Of a stretch of 64,000 bases of DNA, positions 51,064 through 59,252 are shown in pieces (the stretch's first letter is position 1; each line of letters starts with the position of its first letter). The stretch covers positions 2,356,001 to 2,420,000 of the forward strand of contig NZ_JBINNY010000001.1 of the NCBI RefSeq assembly GCF_051297175.1. Direction: 5' to 3'. The position numbers and the translations under genes are program-made. The notes beneath the pieces were generated by a model, which saw nothing but the letters and a program-made list of their open reading frames with translations, had not been told where the DNA came from and ran no database searches. This stretch comes from Dryocola sp051297175 (lineage in GTDB: Bacteria > Pseudomonadota > Gammaproteobacteria > Enterobacterales > Enterobacteriaceae).

Positions 51064-51294
51064 ATGACTTCATTTCGCACCGCCGCGCAAAAAACCAAAC
51101 CCGGCCTTAAGCTTGCGGGCAAACTGGTTCTGCTGACGGCATTACGTTACGGCCCTGCGGGCGTAGCGGGCTGGGCGGTGAAATCTGTCGCCCGTCGTCC
51201 GCTGAAAATTCTTATTGCGATGACGCTCGAGCCTCTGCTGGCGCGCGTTTTGCGCAAGATCTCGACCCGTTATAACGGCACGCTTCCACGCTAA
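51064..51294 (+). CDS. pspD: PspD, phage-shock protein D
   Basis: A 76-residue protein matching E. coli PspD (73 aa), with KPGLKLAGKLVLLTALRYGPAGVAGW conserved (positions about 13-38). It is a peripheral inner-membrane protein of unclear function. AAGGAG before the ATG sets the start. The pspE gene that follows in E. coli is missing; a terminator and the ycj promoter come next. Confidence 0.92.
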   Translation: MTSFRTAAQKTKPGLKLAGKLVLLTALRYGPAGVAGWAVKSVARRPLKILIAMTLEPLLARVLRKISTRYNGTLPR

Positions 51295-51358
51295 TCTGCC
51301 TTTCTTTCCGGGAAGGCAAAGAACCTCTTATCTGCTTAAGCCTCGTTACATATAAATT

Positions 51359-51407
51359 TGCGGTGCCTCACAAATATTTATTTTGAGGCGCCGCATTTGC
51401 GTTTTTT
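51359..51407 (+). terminator. Terminator after pspD
   Basis: TGCGG-T-GCCTC (51359-51369) pairs with GAGGC-G-CCGCA (51385-51395) around a 15-nt loop, followed by TTTGCGTTTTTT. It ends the psp operon. Confidence 0.75.
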
Positions 51408-51431
51408 GCCCTCGTTTAAAGCCTGCCCGCG

Positions 51432-51478
51432 TTGACATAAAAATAAACGGGGAGTAGTCTCGCCTCTCGTGGTACCGC
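51432..51478 (+). promoter_or_regulatory. Promoter and probable LacI-type operator of the ycj operon
   Basis: A consensus -35 TTGACA (51432-51437) is 17 bp from TAGTCT (51455-51460). The near-palindrome GTGGTACCGC (51469-51478) follows at the expected transcription start, a typical place for a LacI-family repressor. In E. coli the operon regulator is YcjW, encoded beyond ompG and outside this window. Its binding here is inferred. Confidence 0.6.
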
Positions 51479-51497
51479 TCCCATGAGAAAACTAAAA

Positions 51498-53183
51498 ATG
51501 CAGAAAATTAAAGAATTGCTGGATGCTATTTACGACAACGGGTTAGAAAAAGAGTTTGTTAGCGCTTTTATTGCCAGGGTTGAAAAAGCGAAAAACCAAT
51601 CATTGCCGCTCAGAAAGCAGGGGTGGGATGAAAAAGATATCGTCCTGATTACCTATGCCGATCAATTCCACCTCGAAGGCGAAAAAACGCTTAAATCATT
51701 AGAAGATTTTTATCTTCGCTGGCTTAAGGACAGTTTTTCTCATATTCATCTCTTGCCCTTTTATCCATGGTCGTCTGACGACGGCTTTTCGGTTATCGAT
51801 TATCATCAGGTCGACCCGATTGCCGGAAGCTGGCAGGATGTTTCGCACCTGAATAAGTCAGCGAAATTAATGTTTGATTTTGTCTGTAATCACATTTCGG
51901 CGAAAAGCGAATGGTTCAAGGGATATTTAACCGGACGGCCGGAATATCAGAATTTCTTTATTCACGTTGATCCCTCCGTTGATTTGTCTGCGGTAACACG
52001 ACCGCGCGCTTTACCCTTGCTTTCGCCTTGTACCCTCGCGGACGGCACGCGGCAGCATATCTGGACGACCTTCAGCGACGATCAAATTGACCTGAACTTT
52101 GCCAATCCGCAGGTGCTGCTGGCGATGGTTGATGTCCTGCTGCACTATTTGCAGGAGGGGGCGGACTACGTGCGCCTGGACGCGGTTGGCTATATGTGGA
52201 AAACCGTTGGCACCTGCTGTATTCACCTCGAAAAAACCCACCAGCTTGTGAAGCTGTTCCGCGCCGTCGCCGATGAGGTAGCGCCGGGCACGGTGCTTAT
52301 TACCGAAACCAACGTGCCGCACAAAGACAATATTTCTTACCTCGGCAACGGGTATGACGAAGCGCAGATGGTGTATCAGTTCCCGCTGCCGCCGTTGGTG
52401 CTGCACGCGATACATACCGGCTCGGCGCAGGTTATCAGCCGCTGGGCCGCTACGCTTGGGGAAACCGCGCAGGGCAATACCACCTGGTTTAACTTCCTCG
52501 CCTCCCATGATGGAATCGGGCTAAATCCGCTGCGCGGCATTTTGCCTGAGGAGGAGATACTCGCCTTGGTTAACGGCCTTCAGGAAGAGGGCGCGCTGGT
52601 TAACTGGAAAAATAACCCGGACGGTACGCGCAGCCCGTATGAAATTAACGTGACCTATATGGACGCGTTAAACCGTCGCGATGCGCCAGACGATGAGCGA
52701 ATTGCACGCTTTATTCTTGCCCACGCTATTTTACTCGCTTTCCCAGGCGTTCCGGCCATTTATGTGCAAAGTATCATTGGTTCGCGAAATGATTATACGG
52801 GCGTCGAACGCCTCGGTTATAACCGCGCCATCAATCGGCAGAAATATAAATTAGATAATATAGAAGAAGAGCTGTCGGGCGGAAATGAATTGCGCCAGCA
52901 GGTTTATCAGCAGTTAACGCATTTAATTCAGGTGCGCAAGCAGCAGGCGGCTTTTCATCCGGACAGTTCATTTGAAGCACGGTGCGTAAATGAAAGTGTG
53001 TTGGAAATTAAGCGCGCGGCGAGTAACGGCGATAATATTCTTGCGCTGTTTAACCTCAGCGGTGAAATTACGTCATTCCCGCTGCCGAACCATAGTTTCA
53101 GAGAGCTGTTAACCGGCGAGATAATTAACGGCGATCGGTCTTACTCCATACGGCCTTATCAGGTGTTATGGCTTAGCTATTAA
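51498..53183 (+). CDS. ycjM: YcjM, glucosylglycerate phosphorylase (GH13_18)
   Basis: A 561-residue sucrose-phosphorylase-like enzyme matching E. coli YcjM (559 aa), shown there to act on glucosylglycerate. The nucleophile aspartate is in YVRLDAVGYMWK, the acid/base glutamate in VLITETNVPHKDN and the transition-state aspartate in FLASHDGIGLNP. The ATG at 51498 aligns with the E. coli start; an ATG at 51483 is also in frame, and neither has a strong ribosome-binding site. It is the first gene of the ycj operon. Confidence 0.93.
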   Translation: MQKIKELLDAIYDNGLEKEFVSAFIARVEKAKNQSLPLRKQGWDEKDIVLITYADQFHLEGEKTLKSLEDFYLRWLKDSFSHIHLLPFYPWSSDDGFSVIDYHQVDPIAGSWQDVSHLNKSAKLMFDFVCNHISAKSEWFKGYLTGRPEYQNFFIHVDPSVDLSAVTRPRALPLLSPCTLADGTRQHIWTTFSDDQIDLNFANPQVLLAMVDVLLHYLQEGADYVRLDAVGYMWKTVGTCCIHLEKTHQLVKLFRAVADEVAPGTVLITETNVPHKDNISYLGNGYDEAQMVYQFPLPPLVLHAIHTGSAQVISRWAATLGETAQGNTTWFNFLASHDGIGLNPLRGILPEEEILALVNGLQEEGALVNWKNNPDGTRSPYEINVTYMDALNRRDAPDDERIARFILAHAILLAFPGVPAIYVQSIIGSRNDYTGVERLGYNRAINRQKYKLDNIEEELSGGNELRQQVYQQLTHLIQVRKQQAAFHPDSSFEARCVNESVLEIKRAASNGDNILALFNLSGEITSFPLPNHSFRELLTGEIINGDRSYSIRPYQVLWLSY

Positions 53184-53198
53184 TATAAGGGAATAACC

Positions 53199-54491
53199 AT
53201 GAAAACCTATCAACCAATGCTGCTTGCAGCATTGATAGCCGCCGCTTTGCTTTCGGGCTGCAGGCAGGACGATGATAAACAGGTCACCATTGAATTTATG
53301 CATTCCTCCGTCGAGCAGGAAAGGCAGGCGGTAATTACCCATCTGATCGAACGTTTCAGCAAGGAAAACCCGCACATCGTGGTGAAACAGGTGCCGGTTG
53401 AAGAGGACGCCTACAACACGAAAGTGATTACCCTTGCACGCTCCGGCGCGCTGCCGGAGGTGATTGAAGTCAGCCACGACTATGCAAAAGTCATGGACAA
53501 AGAGCAGCTTATCGACCGCGAGGCGATTAAACAGGTCGTTTCAAGCGTAGGCGAAGCGAGTTTTTACGACGGCATTCTGCGCGTCGTCAGAACCGAGGAT
53601 GCCAGCGCGTATACCGGCGTCCCGATCGGCGCCTGGCTTGGGGGCGTGTGGTACCGCAAATCTGCGCTGCAAAAAGCAGGGGTGAGCGAGCCGAAAAACT
53701 GGACAGAGCTTTTGGACGCCGCCCGCACCATGACGCGTGCCGCTGATAAAAAATACGGCATCGCGCTGCCGACGGCGGAAAGCGTGATGACCGAGCAAAC
53801 CTTCTCGCAGTTCGCGCTTTCCAACGGGGCGAACGTCTTTGATGAAGCGGGAAACGTCACCGTTAACTCGGCTGCCATGCTCGAGTCGCTGAATTATTAC
53901 CAGCAGCTCGCACGCTACACCATGCCCGGCTCGAACGACGTTATGGAAATCAAAGATGCCTTCATGAACGGCACCGCGCCGATGGCCGTCTATTCCACCT
54001 ACATCCTGCCCGCATTTTATAAAGACGGCACTCCGCAGGATCTCGGCTTTATGGTGCCGACGGAAAAATCGCCGGCGGTGTACGGCATGATCACCTCGTT
54101 GACCATCACTTCAGGCCAGAGCAAAGACGAAACTGAAGCCGCCCAGAAGTTTGTCGGCTTCCTAGAGCAGGCGCATAACTCCGCCGACTGGGTGCTGATG
54201 TCGCCGGGCGCGGCGCTGCCGGTGACCAAAGCCGTTGCCCAGACGGAAAGCTACAGGGACAACCCGGTGATCAAGGCGTTCGGCACGCTGCCCGCCGAGC
54301 TGATTGCCCAGTTCCCTAACGTGCAGGTCTTTGGGTCGGTAGGGGAGAAAAACTTTACCCGCATGGGCGACATCACCGGTTCGGCCATTCTTAGCGAGAT
54401 GGTTAATCAGGTCACGGTCGGCAAACAGGCCACGGCTCCGGCGCTGGATAACAGCCAGGCGCGCATCAATGAACTGATGAAACAACACTGA
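53199..54491 (+). CDS. ycjN: YcjN, sugar ABC transporter binding lipoprotein
   Basis: A 430-residue extracellular solute-binding protein (family 1). The lipobox LSGC at 18-21 makes it a lipoprotein, and QDDDKQ follows. It matches E. coli YcjN and would deliver a glucoside to YcjO/YcjP. AAGGGA precedes the ATG. Confidence 0.94.
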   Translation: MKTYQPMLLAALIAAALLSGCRQDDDKQVTIEFMHSSVEQERQAVITHLIERFSKENPHIVVKQVPVEEDAYNTKVITLARSGALPEVIEVSHDYAKVMDKEQLIDREAIKQVVSSVGEASFYDGILRVVRTEDASAYTGVPIGAWLGGVWYRKSALQKAGVSEPKNWTELLDAARTMTRAADKKYGIALPTAESVMTEQTFSQFALSNGANVFDEAGNVTVNSAAMLESLNYYQQLARYTMPGSNDVMEIKDAFMNGTAPMAVYSTYILPAFYKDGTPQDLGFMVPTEKSPAVYGMITSLTITSGQSKDETEAAQKFVGFLEQAHNSADWVLMSPGAALPVTKAVAQTESYRDNPVIKAFGTLPAELIAQFPNVQVFGSVGEKNFTRMGDITGSAILSEMVNQVTVGKQATAPALDNSQARINELMKQH

Positions 54492-54511
54492 ACTCCACAG
54501 GAAAAGTCATT

Positions 54512-55384
54512 ATGAAGAAGTGGTTCTCAGGCCGCTCCGACATGCCCTTTGCCATGATGCTCCTCGCGCCCAGCCTGTTGCTGCTGGGCGGGCTGGTGGC
54601 CTGGCCGATGCTGTCGAACATCGAAATCAGCTTTCTGCGGCTGCCGCTTAATCCGAGCCTCAGCCCGCGTTTTATCGGGCTGCAAAACTACGTCAACATC
54701 CTGACCGATGCCGCATTCTGGCATTCGCTGTGGACCACCTTCTGGTACACCGCGCTGGTTGTTTTGGGCAGCACCGGGCTGGGGCTGGGCGTGGCGCTGT
54801 TTTTCAACCGCGAATTTCGCCTGCGCAAAACGGCGCGCTCGCTGGTGATCCTCTCTTACGTCACGCCGTCGATTTCGCTGGTGTTCGCCTGGAAATACAT
54901 GTTCAACAGCGGCTACGGCATCGTGAACTATCTCGGCGTGGACGTGCTGCATCTGTTCAGCGAAGCGCCGCTGTGGTTCGACAACCCCGGCAGCAGCTTC
55001 TTCCTCGTGGTGCTGTTCGCCATCTGGCGCTACTTCCCGTACGCCTTTATTTCGTTCCTGGCGATTTTGCAGACCATCGATAAATCGCTCTACGAGGCGG
55101 CAGAGATGGACGGGGCCAACGGCTGGCAGCGTTTCAAAATCGTTACCCTCCCGGCGATTATGCCGGTGCTGGCGACGGTCGTAACGCTGCGCACCATCTG
55201 GATGTTCTACATGTTTGCGGACGTCTGGCTGCTCACCACCAAGGTGAACATTCTCGGCGTCTACCTCTATAAAACGGCCTTTGCCTTTAACGATCTCGGC
55301 AAAGCGGCTGCGATTTCGGTGGTGCTGTTCGTCATCATCTTCGCCGTCATCCTGCTGACCAGAAAACGGGTGAATCTGAAATGA
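54512..55384 (+). CDS. ycjO: YcjO, sugar ABC transporter permease
   Basis: A 290-residue MalF-type permease with six membrane segments and the EAA loop LYEAAEMDGANGWQRFKIVTLP in the usual place. It overlaps ycjP by 4 bp and matches E. coli YcjO. Confidence 0.94.
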   Translation: MKKWFSGRSDMPFAMMLLAPSLLLLGGLVAWPMLSNIEISFLRLPLNPSLSPRFIGLQNYVNILTDAAFWHSLWTTFWYTALVVLGSTGLGLGVALFFNREFRLRKTARSLVILSYVTPSISLVFAWKYMFNSGYGIVNYLGVDVLHLFSEAPLWFDNPGSSFFLVVLFAIWRYFPYAFISFLAILQTIDKSLYEAAEMDGANGWQRFKIVTLPAIMPVLATVVTLRTIWMFYMFADVWLLTTKVNILGVYLYKTAFAFNDLGKAAAISVVLFVIIFAVILLTRKRVNLK

Positions 55385-56226
55385 CCGCTAATAATCGCAA
55401 GCTGCTGGGGCGCGTGGGCTTCTACGCCGGGCTGGCGCTGTTTCTGCTGGTGACGCTGTTTCCTTTTTTCGTGATGTTGATGACCTCGTTTAAAACCTCG
55501 CAGGAGGCCATCTCGCTGCATCCGACCATCTTCCCGCAGGAGTGGACGCTACGGCACTACATCGACATTTTTAACCCGACCATCTTCCCGTTTTTGACCT
55601 ATTTCAAAAACAGCATGGTGGTGTCGCTCACGTCGTCGGCCATCGCGGTGCTGATCGGCATTCTGGGCGCGTACGCGCTGTCGAAGCTGCGCTTCAAAGG
55701 CCGCATGACCATCAACGCCAGCTTCTACGCGGTGTACATGTTCTCCGGGATTTTGCTGGTGGTGCCGCTGTTCAAAATCATCACCGCGCTGGGCATTTAC
55801 GACACGGAGATGGCGCTGATTATCACCATGGTGACGCAAACGCTGCCTACCGCGGTGTTCATGCTGAAAAGCTACTTCGACACCATCCCTGATGAAATCG
55901 AAGAGGCGGCGATGATGGACGGTTTAAACCGCCTGCAAATCATCTTCTATATCACCGTGCCGCTGGCGATATCCGGCCTGGTTTCGGTCTTCGTCTACTG
56001 CTTTATGGTGGCGTGGAACGACTACCTGTTCGCCTCAATTTTCCTCTCCAGCTCGGCAAACTTCACGCTGCCGGTGGGCCTGAGCACGCTGTTCAGCACC
56101 CCGGACTACGTGTGGGGCCGGATGATGGCCGCCTCGCTGGTCACCGCGCTGCCGGTGGTAATCATGTACGCGCTGTCCGAACGCTTTATTAAAAGCGGCC
56201 TGACGGCAGGCGGCGTGAAGGGTTAA
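55381..56226 (+). CDS. ycjP: YcjP, sugar ABC transporter permease
   Basis: A 281-residue MalG-type permease with six membrane segments and the EAA loop IEEAAMMDGLNRLQIIFYITVP. It pairs with YcjO; YcjV, nine genes into the operon, is the likely ATPase. A REP-like pair follows before ycjQ. Confidence 0.94.
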   Translation: MTANNRKLLGRVGFYAGLALFLLVTLFPFFVMLMTSFKTSQEAISLHPTIFPQEWTLRHYIDIFNPTIFPFLTYFKNSMVVSLTSSAIAVLIGILGAYALSKLRFKGRMTINASFYAVYMFSGILLVVPLFKIITALGIYDTEMALIITMVTQTLPTAVFMLKSYFDTIPDEIEEAAMMDGLNRLQIIFYITVPLAISGLVSVFVYCFMVAWNDYLFASIFLSSSANFTLPVGLSTLFSTPDYVWGRMMAASLVTALPVVIMYALSERFIKSGLTAGGVKG

Positions 56227-56239
56227 TCAATTCATCAAT

Positions 56240-56322
56240 GTCGGGTGGCGCTGCGCTTAACCGACCTACAAAAGGTTACGAACTGGATTTTGTAGGGGGG
56301 ATAAGCGCAGCGTCATCCACCG
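56240..56322. repeat. Inverted REP-like pair between ycjP and ycjQ
   Basis: A unit beginning GTCGGGTGGCGCTGCGC and ending CCGACCTAC (56240-56269) faces an inverted unit beginning GTAGGGGGGATAAGCG (56292-56322). They belong to the same family as the array at 8284-8663. In this position they may stabilise the upstream mRNA and separate transporter from enzyme gene expression. Confidence 0.75.
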
Positions 56323-56344
56323 AAAAATATCAACGGAGTAATAA

Positions 56345-57394
56345 ATGAAAAAGCTAATCGCAACCGCCCCGCGCGTGGCGGCACTGATGGACTACGAAGA
56401 CCGCCCGGTGGCGGCGCATGAAGTGAAAATCAAAGTGGCCTATGGCGCGCCGAAGCACGGCACCGAAGTCGTTGATTTCCGCGCGGCCAGCCCGTTTATC
56501 GATGAGGAGTTTAACAGCGAGTGGAATCTGTTTATGCCCCGCGCCGAGGGTGCCACGCGCGGCATCGAGTTTGGCAAGTTCCAGCTCGGCAATATGGTGG
56601 TCGGTGAAGTGATTGAGAAAGGCGAGGCCGTCACCGAATACCAGCTCGGCGACCGGGTTTGTACCTACGGCCCGCTTCAGGAAACCGTGATCGCCAACGG
56701 CGTCAATAACTACAAGCTGCGCATAATGCCGGCCGGAGCAAGCTGGAAAAACGCCGTGTGCTACGACCCGGCGCAGTTTGCGATGAGCGGCGTACGCGAC
56801 GGTAACGTGCGCGTGGGGGATTTTGTCGTCGTCGTGGGCCTGGGCGCAATCGGGCAGATAGCGATCCAGCTGGCGAAGAAAGCCGGAGCCGCCATCGTCG
56901 TCGGCGTCGATCCTATCGCACACCGCTGTGACATCGCCAGGCGCCACGGCGCGGACTACTGCTTAAACCCGATCGGCACCGACGTTGGGCTGGAGGTCAA
57001 AAAACTCACCGGCAAGACTGGCGCTGACGTGATCATTGAAACCAGCGGCAACGAGCAGGCACTACAGGCCGCGCTGCGCGGCATCGCCTATGGCGGCACC
57101 ATCTCTTACCTGGCGTTTGCGAAACCTTTCCACGATTTCAACCTTGGCCGCGAAGCGCACTTCAATAACGCAAAAATCGTCTTTTCGCGCGGCAGCAGCG
57201 AGCCGAACCCGGACTATCCGCGCTGGAACCGCAAGCGCATCGAAGAAACCTGTTGGGAGCTGCTGATGAACGGTTATCTCAACTGCGAAGACCTGATCGA
57301 CCCGGTGGTGAGCTTCCACGACAGCGCGGAAAGCTACATGAAATACGTCGACCAGCAGCCGGACCTGAGCATCAAAATGGGCGTTACCTTCTAA
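56345..57394 (+). CDS. ycjQ: YcjQ, guloside/glucoside 3-dehydrogenase (zinc MDR family)
   Basis: A 349-residue medium-chain dehydrogenase matching E. coli YcjQ, which oxidises C3 of D-gulosides. The nucleotide-binding motif VVVGLGAIGQIAIQLAKKAG lies near 160-180, and the N-terminal GroES-like half is typical. CGGAG precedes the ATG. With YcjR and YcjS it forms the published D-guloside to D-glucoside conversion route. Confidence 0.93.
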   Translation: MKKLIATAPRVAALMDYEDRPVAAHEVKIKVAYGAPKHGTEVVDFRAASPFIDEEFNSEWNLFMPRAEGATRGIEFGKFQLGNMVVGEVIEKGEAVTEYQLGDRVCTYGPLQETVIANGVNNYKLRIMPAGASWKNAVCYDPAQFAMSGVRDGNVRVGDFVVVVGLGAIGQIAIQLAKKAGAAIVVGVDPIAHRCDIARRHGADYCLNPIGTDVGLEVKKLTGKTGADVIIETSGNEQALQAALRGIAYGGTISYLAFAKPFHDFNLGREAHFNNAKIVFSRGSSEPNPDYPRWNRKRIEETCWELLMNGYLNCEDLIDPVVSFHDSAESYMKYVDQQPDLSIKMGVTF

Positions 57395-57412
57395 TTTAAA
57401 CGGACTTCAGAT

Positions 57413-58201
57413 ATGAAAATCGGTACTCAAAATCAGGCGTTTTTCCCTGCGGATATTCTTGAAAAATTTAAATACGTTAAGGCCATGGGCTTTGACGGCT
57501 TTGAAATCGACGGCAGGCTGCTGGTCGAAAACGTGGCGGCGGTGAAGGCGGCAATCGCCGAAACGGGGCTGCCGGTCACGACCGCCTGCGGCGGCTACGA
57601 CGGCTGGATCGGCGACTTTATCGAAGAGCGCCGCCTGAACGGCCGGCAGCAAATCGCCCGTATTCTGGAAGCGCTTGCGGAAGTTGGCGGTAAGGGCATC
57701 GTGGTGCCGGGCGCCTGGGGCATGTTCACCTATCGACTGCCGCCGATGACCTCGCCGCGCAGCCAGGCGGGCGACCGCAAGGCCATTGGCGATTCCCTGC
57801 GCTATCTGGACGAAGTCGCCGGACGCACGGGCACTAACGTCTTCCTCGAGCCGCTCAACCGTTACCAGGATCATATGATCAACACCCTGGCGGACGCGCG
57901 CGCTTACATCGAAGAAAACCAGCTCAAGCACACAAAAATCATCGGTGATTTCTATCATATGAACATCGAAGAGGACGACATCAGCGCCGCGTTCCACGCC
58001 AACCGCGACCTGCTGGGCCACGTCCATATTGCCGATAACCATCGCTACCAGCCGGGCAGCGGCAGCATTGATTTTAAAAAGCATTTTGACCAGCTGCGCG
58101 CCGACGGCTACGAGGGCTATATCGTCTACGAAGGCCGCATCCGCGCGGAAGATCCGGCCATGGCCTATCAGCAATCGCTGCAGTTTTTGCGCACACTTTA
58201 A
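57413..58201 (+). CDS. ycjR: YcjR, 3-keto-guloside/3-keto-glucoside C4 epimerase
   Basis: A 262-residue xylose-isomerase-like TIM barrel (AP endonuclease 2 superfamily) matching E. coli YcjR. The metal-ligand residues lie in VFLEPLNRYQDHM, IIGDFYHMNIEE and HVHIADNHRYQPGSG, and a glutamate in YIVYEGRIR. It inverts C4 of the 3-keto intermediate made by YcjQ. Confidence 0.94.
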   Translation: MKIGTQNQAFFPADILEKFKYVKAMGFDGFEIDGRLLVENVAAVKAAIAETGLPVTTACGGYDGWIGDFIEERRLNGRQQIARILEALAEVGGKGIVVPGAWGMFTYRLPPMTSPRSQAGDRKAIGDSLRYLDEVAGRTGTNVFLEPLNRYQDHMINTLADARAYIEENQLKHTKIIGDFYHMNIEEDDISAAFHANRDLLGHVHIADNHRYQPGSGSIDFKKHFDQLRADGYEGYIVYEGRIRAEDPAMAYQQSLQFLRTL

Positions 58202-58211
58202 GGGCTAAACG

Positions 58212-59252
58212 ATGAGCCGAAAACTCAGGGTGGCAATCGTCGGCGGCGGCCAGGTGGCTGAAACCGTGCATGCGTCGTATTACCTGACAAGAGATGATGT
58301 GGAGCTGGTGGCCGTCGTGGACAGCCATGTCGAGCGCGCGCAGGCGTTTGCCGCGCGCCTCGGCATTCCCCACGCCTACACGGACGCGGCGCTGATGTAC
58401 CAGGAATGTCAGCCGGATATCGTTAGCGTCTGCACGCCAAATCGTTTTCACCACCAGCACGTGCTGCAGGCGCTCGAGAACGGCTGCCACGTTATGTGCG
58501 AAAAACCCCCGGCGATGACGGCGGAGCAGGCGGCTGAAATGCGCGACGCGGCGCGCGAGGCCGGTAAGGTGCTGGCCTACGATTTCCATCATCGTTTTGC
58601 CAGCGACACCCAGCTGCTGCGTGAGCAGGTTGTGGCCGGAACGCTCGGGGAGATTTACGTCACCAACGCCAAAGCGCTGCGCCGCTGCGGCGTGCCGGGC
58701 TGGGGCGTGTTCACCAATAAAGAGCTACAGGGCGGCGGGCCGCTTATCGACATCGGCATTCATATGCTGGATGCCGCGATGTACGTGCTCGGCTTCCCGG
58801 CGGTAAAACGCGTGTCCGCGCACGCCTTCCAGCGGCTGGGCAACCGCAGGCACAGCGGGCAGTTTGGGGAGTGGGACCCGGCAGCCTTTACCGTGGAAGA
58901 TTCCCTTTTTGCCACGCTTGAGTTTCACAACGGCGGCATTCTGCGCCTGGAAACCTCATTTGCGCTAAACATCCCCGAGCAGTCGATATTCAACGTCGAG
59001 TTCTGCGGTGATGAGGCCGGTGCGACGCTGTTCCCGGCACATATTTATAAGGACGAGGCCGGGAAGTTAGTGACGCTGTCACAAAGAGAGGCTGCGGACG
59101 ATAACCGCCACTTCAAAAGCATGCGCGCGTTTGTCGATCATGTCCTTGGCGCGCCGGTCAGCATTGCCGACGCCGAGCAGGGATACCTTATTCAACAGCT
59201 GGTTGCGGCGATTTACCGGGCGGCAGAACGTGGCGGGAGCGTCGAACTATGA
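58212..59252 (+). CDS. ycjS: YcjS, 3-keto-glucoside reductase (Gfo/Idh/MocA family)
   Basis: A 346-residue NAD(H)-dependent oxidoreductase with N-terminal VAIVGGGQVAE, the conserved VMCEKPPAMT segment and GGPLIDIGIHMLDAAMYVLG. It matches E. coli YcjS, which interconverts 3-keto-glucosides and glucosides. It overlaps ycjT by 4 bp. Confidence 0.94.
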   Translation: MSRKLRVAIVGGGQVAETVHASYYLTRDDVELVAVVDSHVERAQAFAARLGIPHAYTDAALMYQECQPDIVSVCTPNRFHHQHVLQALENGCHVMCEKPPAMTAEQAAEMRDAAREAGKVLAYDFHHRFASDTQLLREQVVAGTLGEIYVTNAKALRRCGVPGWGVFTNKELQGGGPLIDIGIHMLDAAMYVLGFPAVKRVSAHAFQRLGNRRHSGQFGEWDPAAFTVEDSLFATLEFHNGGILRLETSFALNIPEQSIFNVEFCGDEAGATLFPAHIYKDEAGKLVTLSQREAADDNRHFKSMRAFVDHVLGAPVSIADAEQGYLIQQLVAAIYRAAERGGSVEL

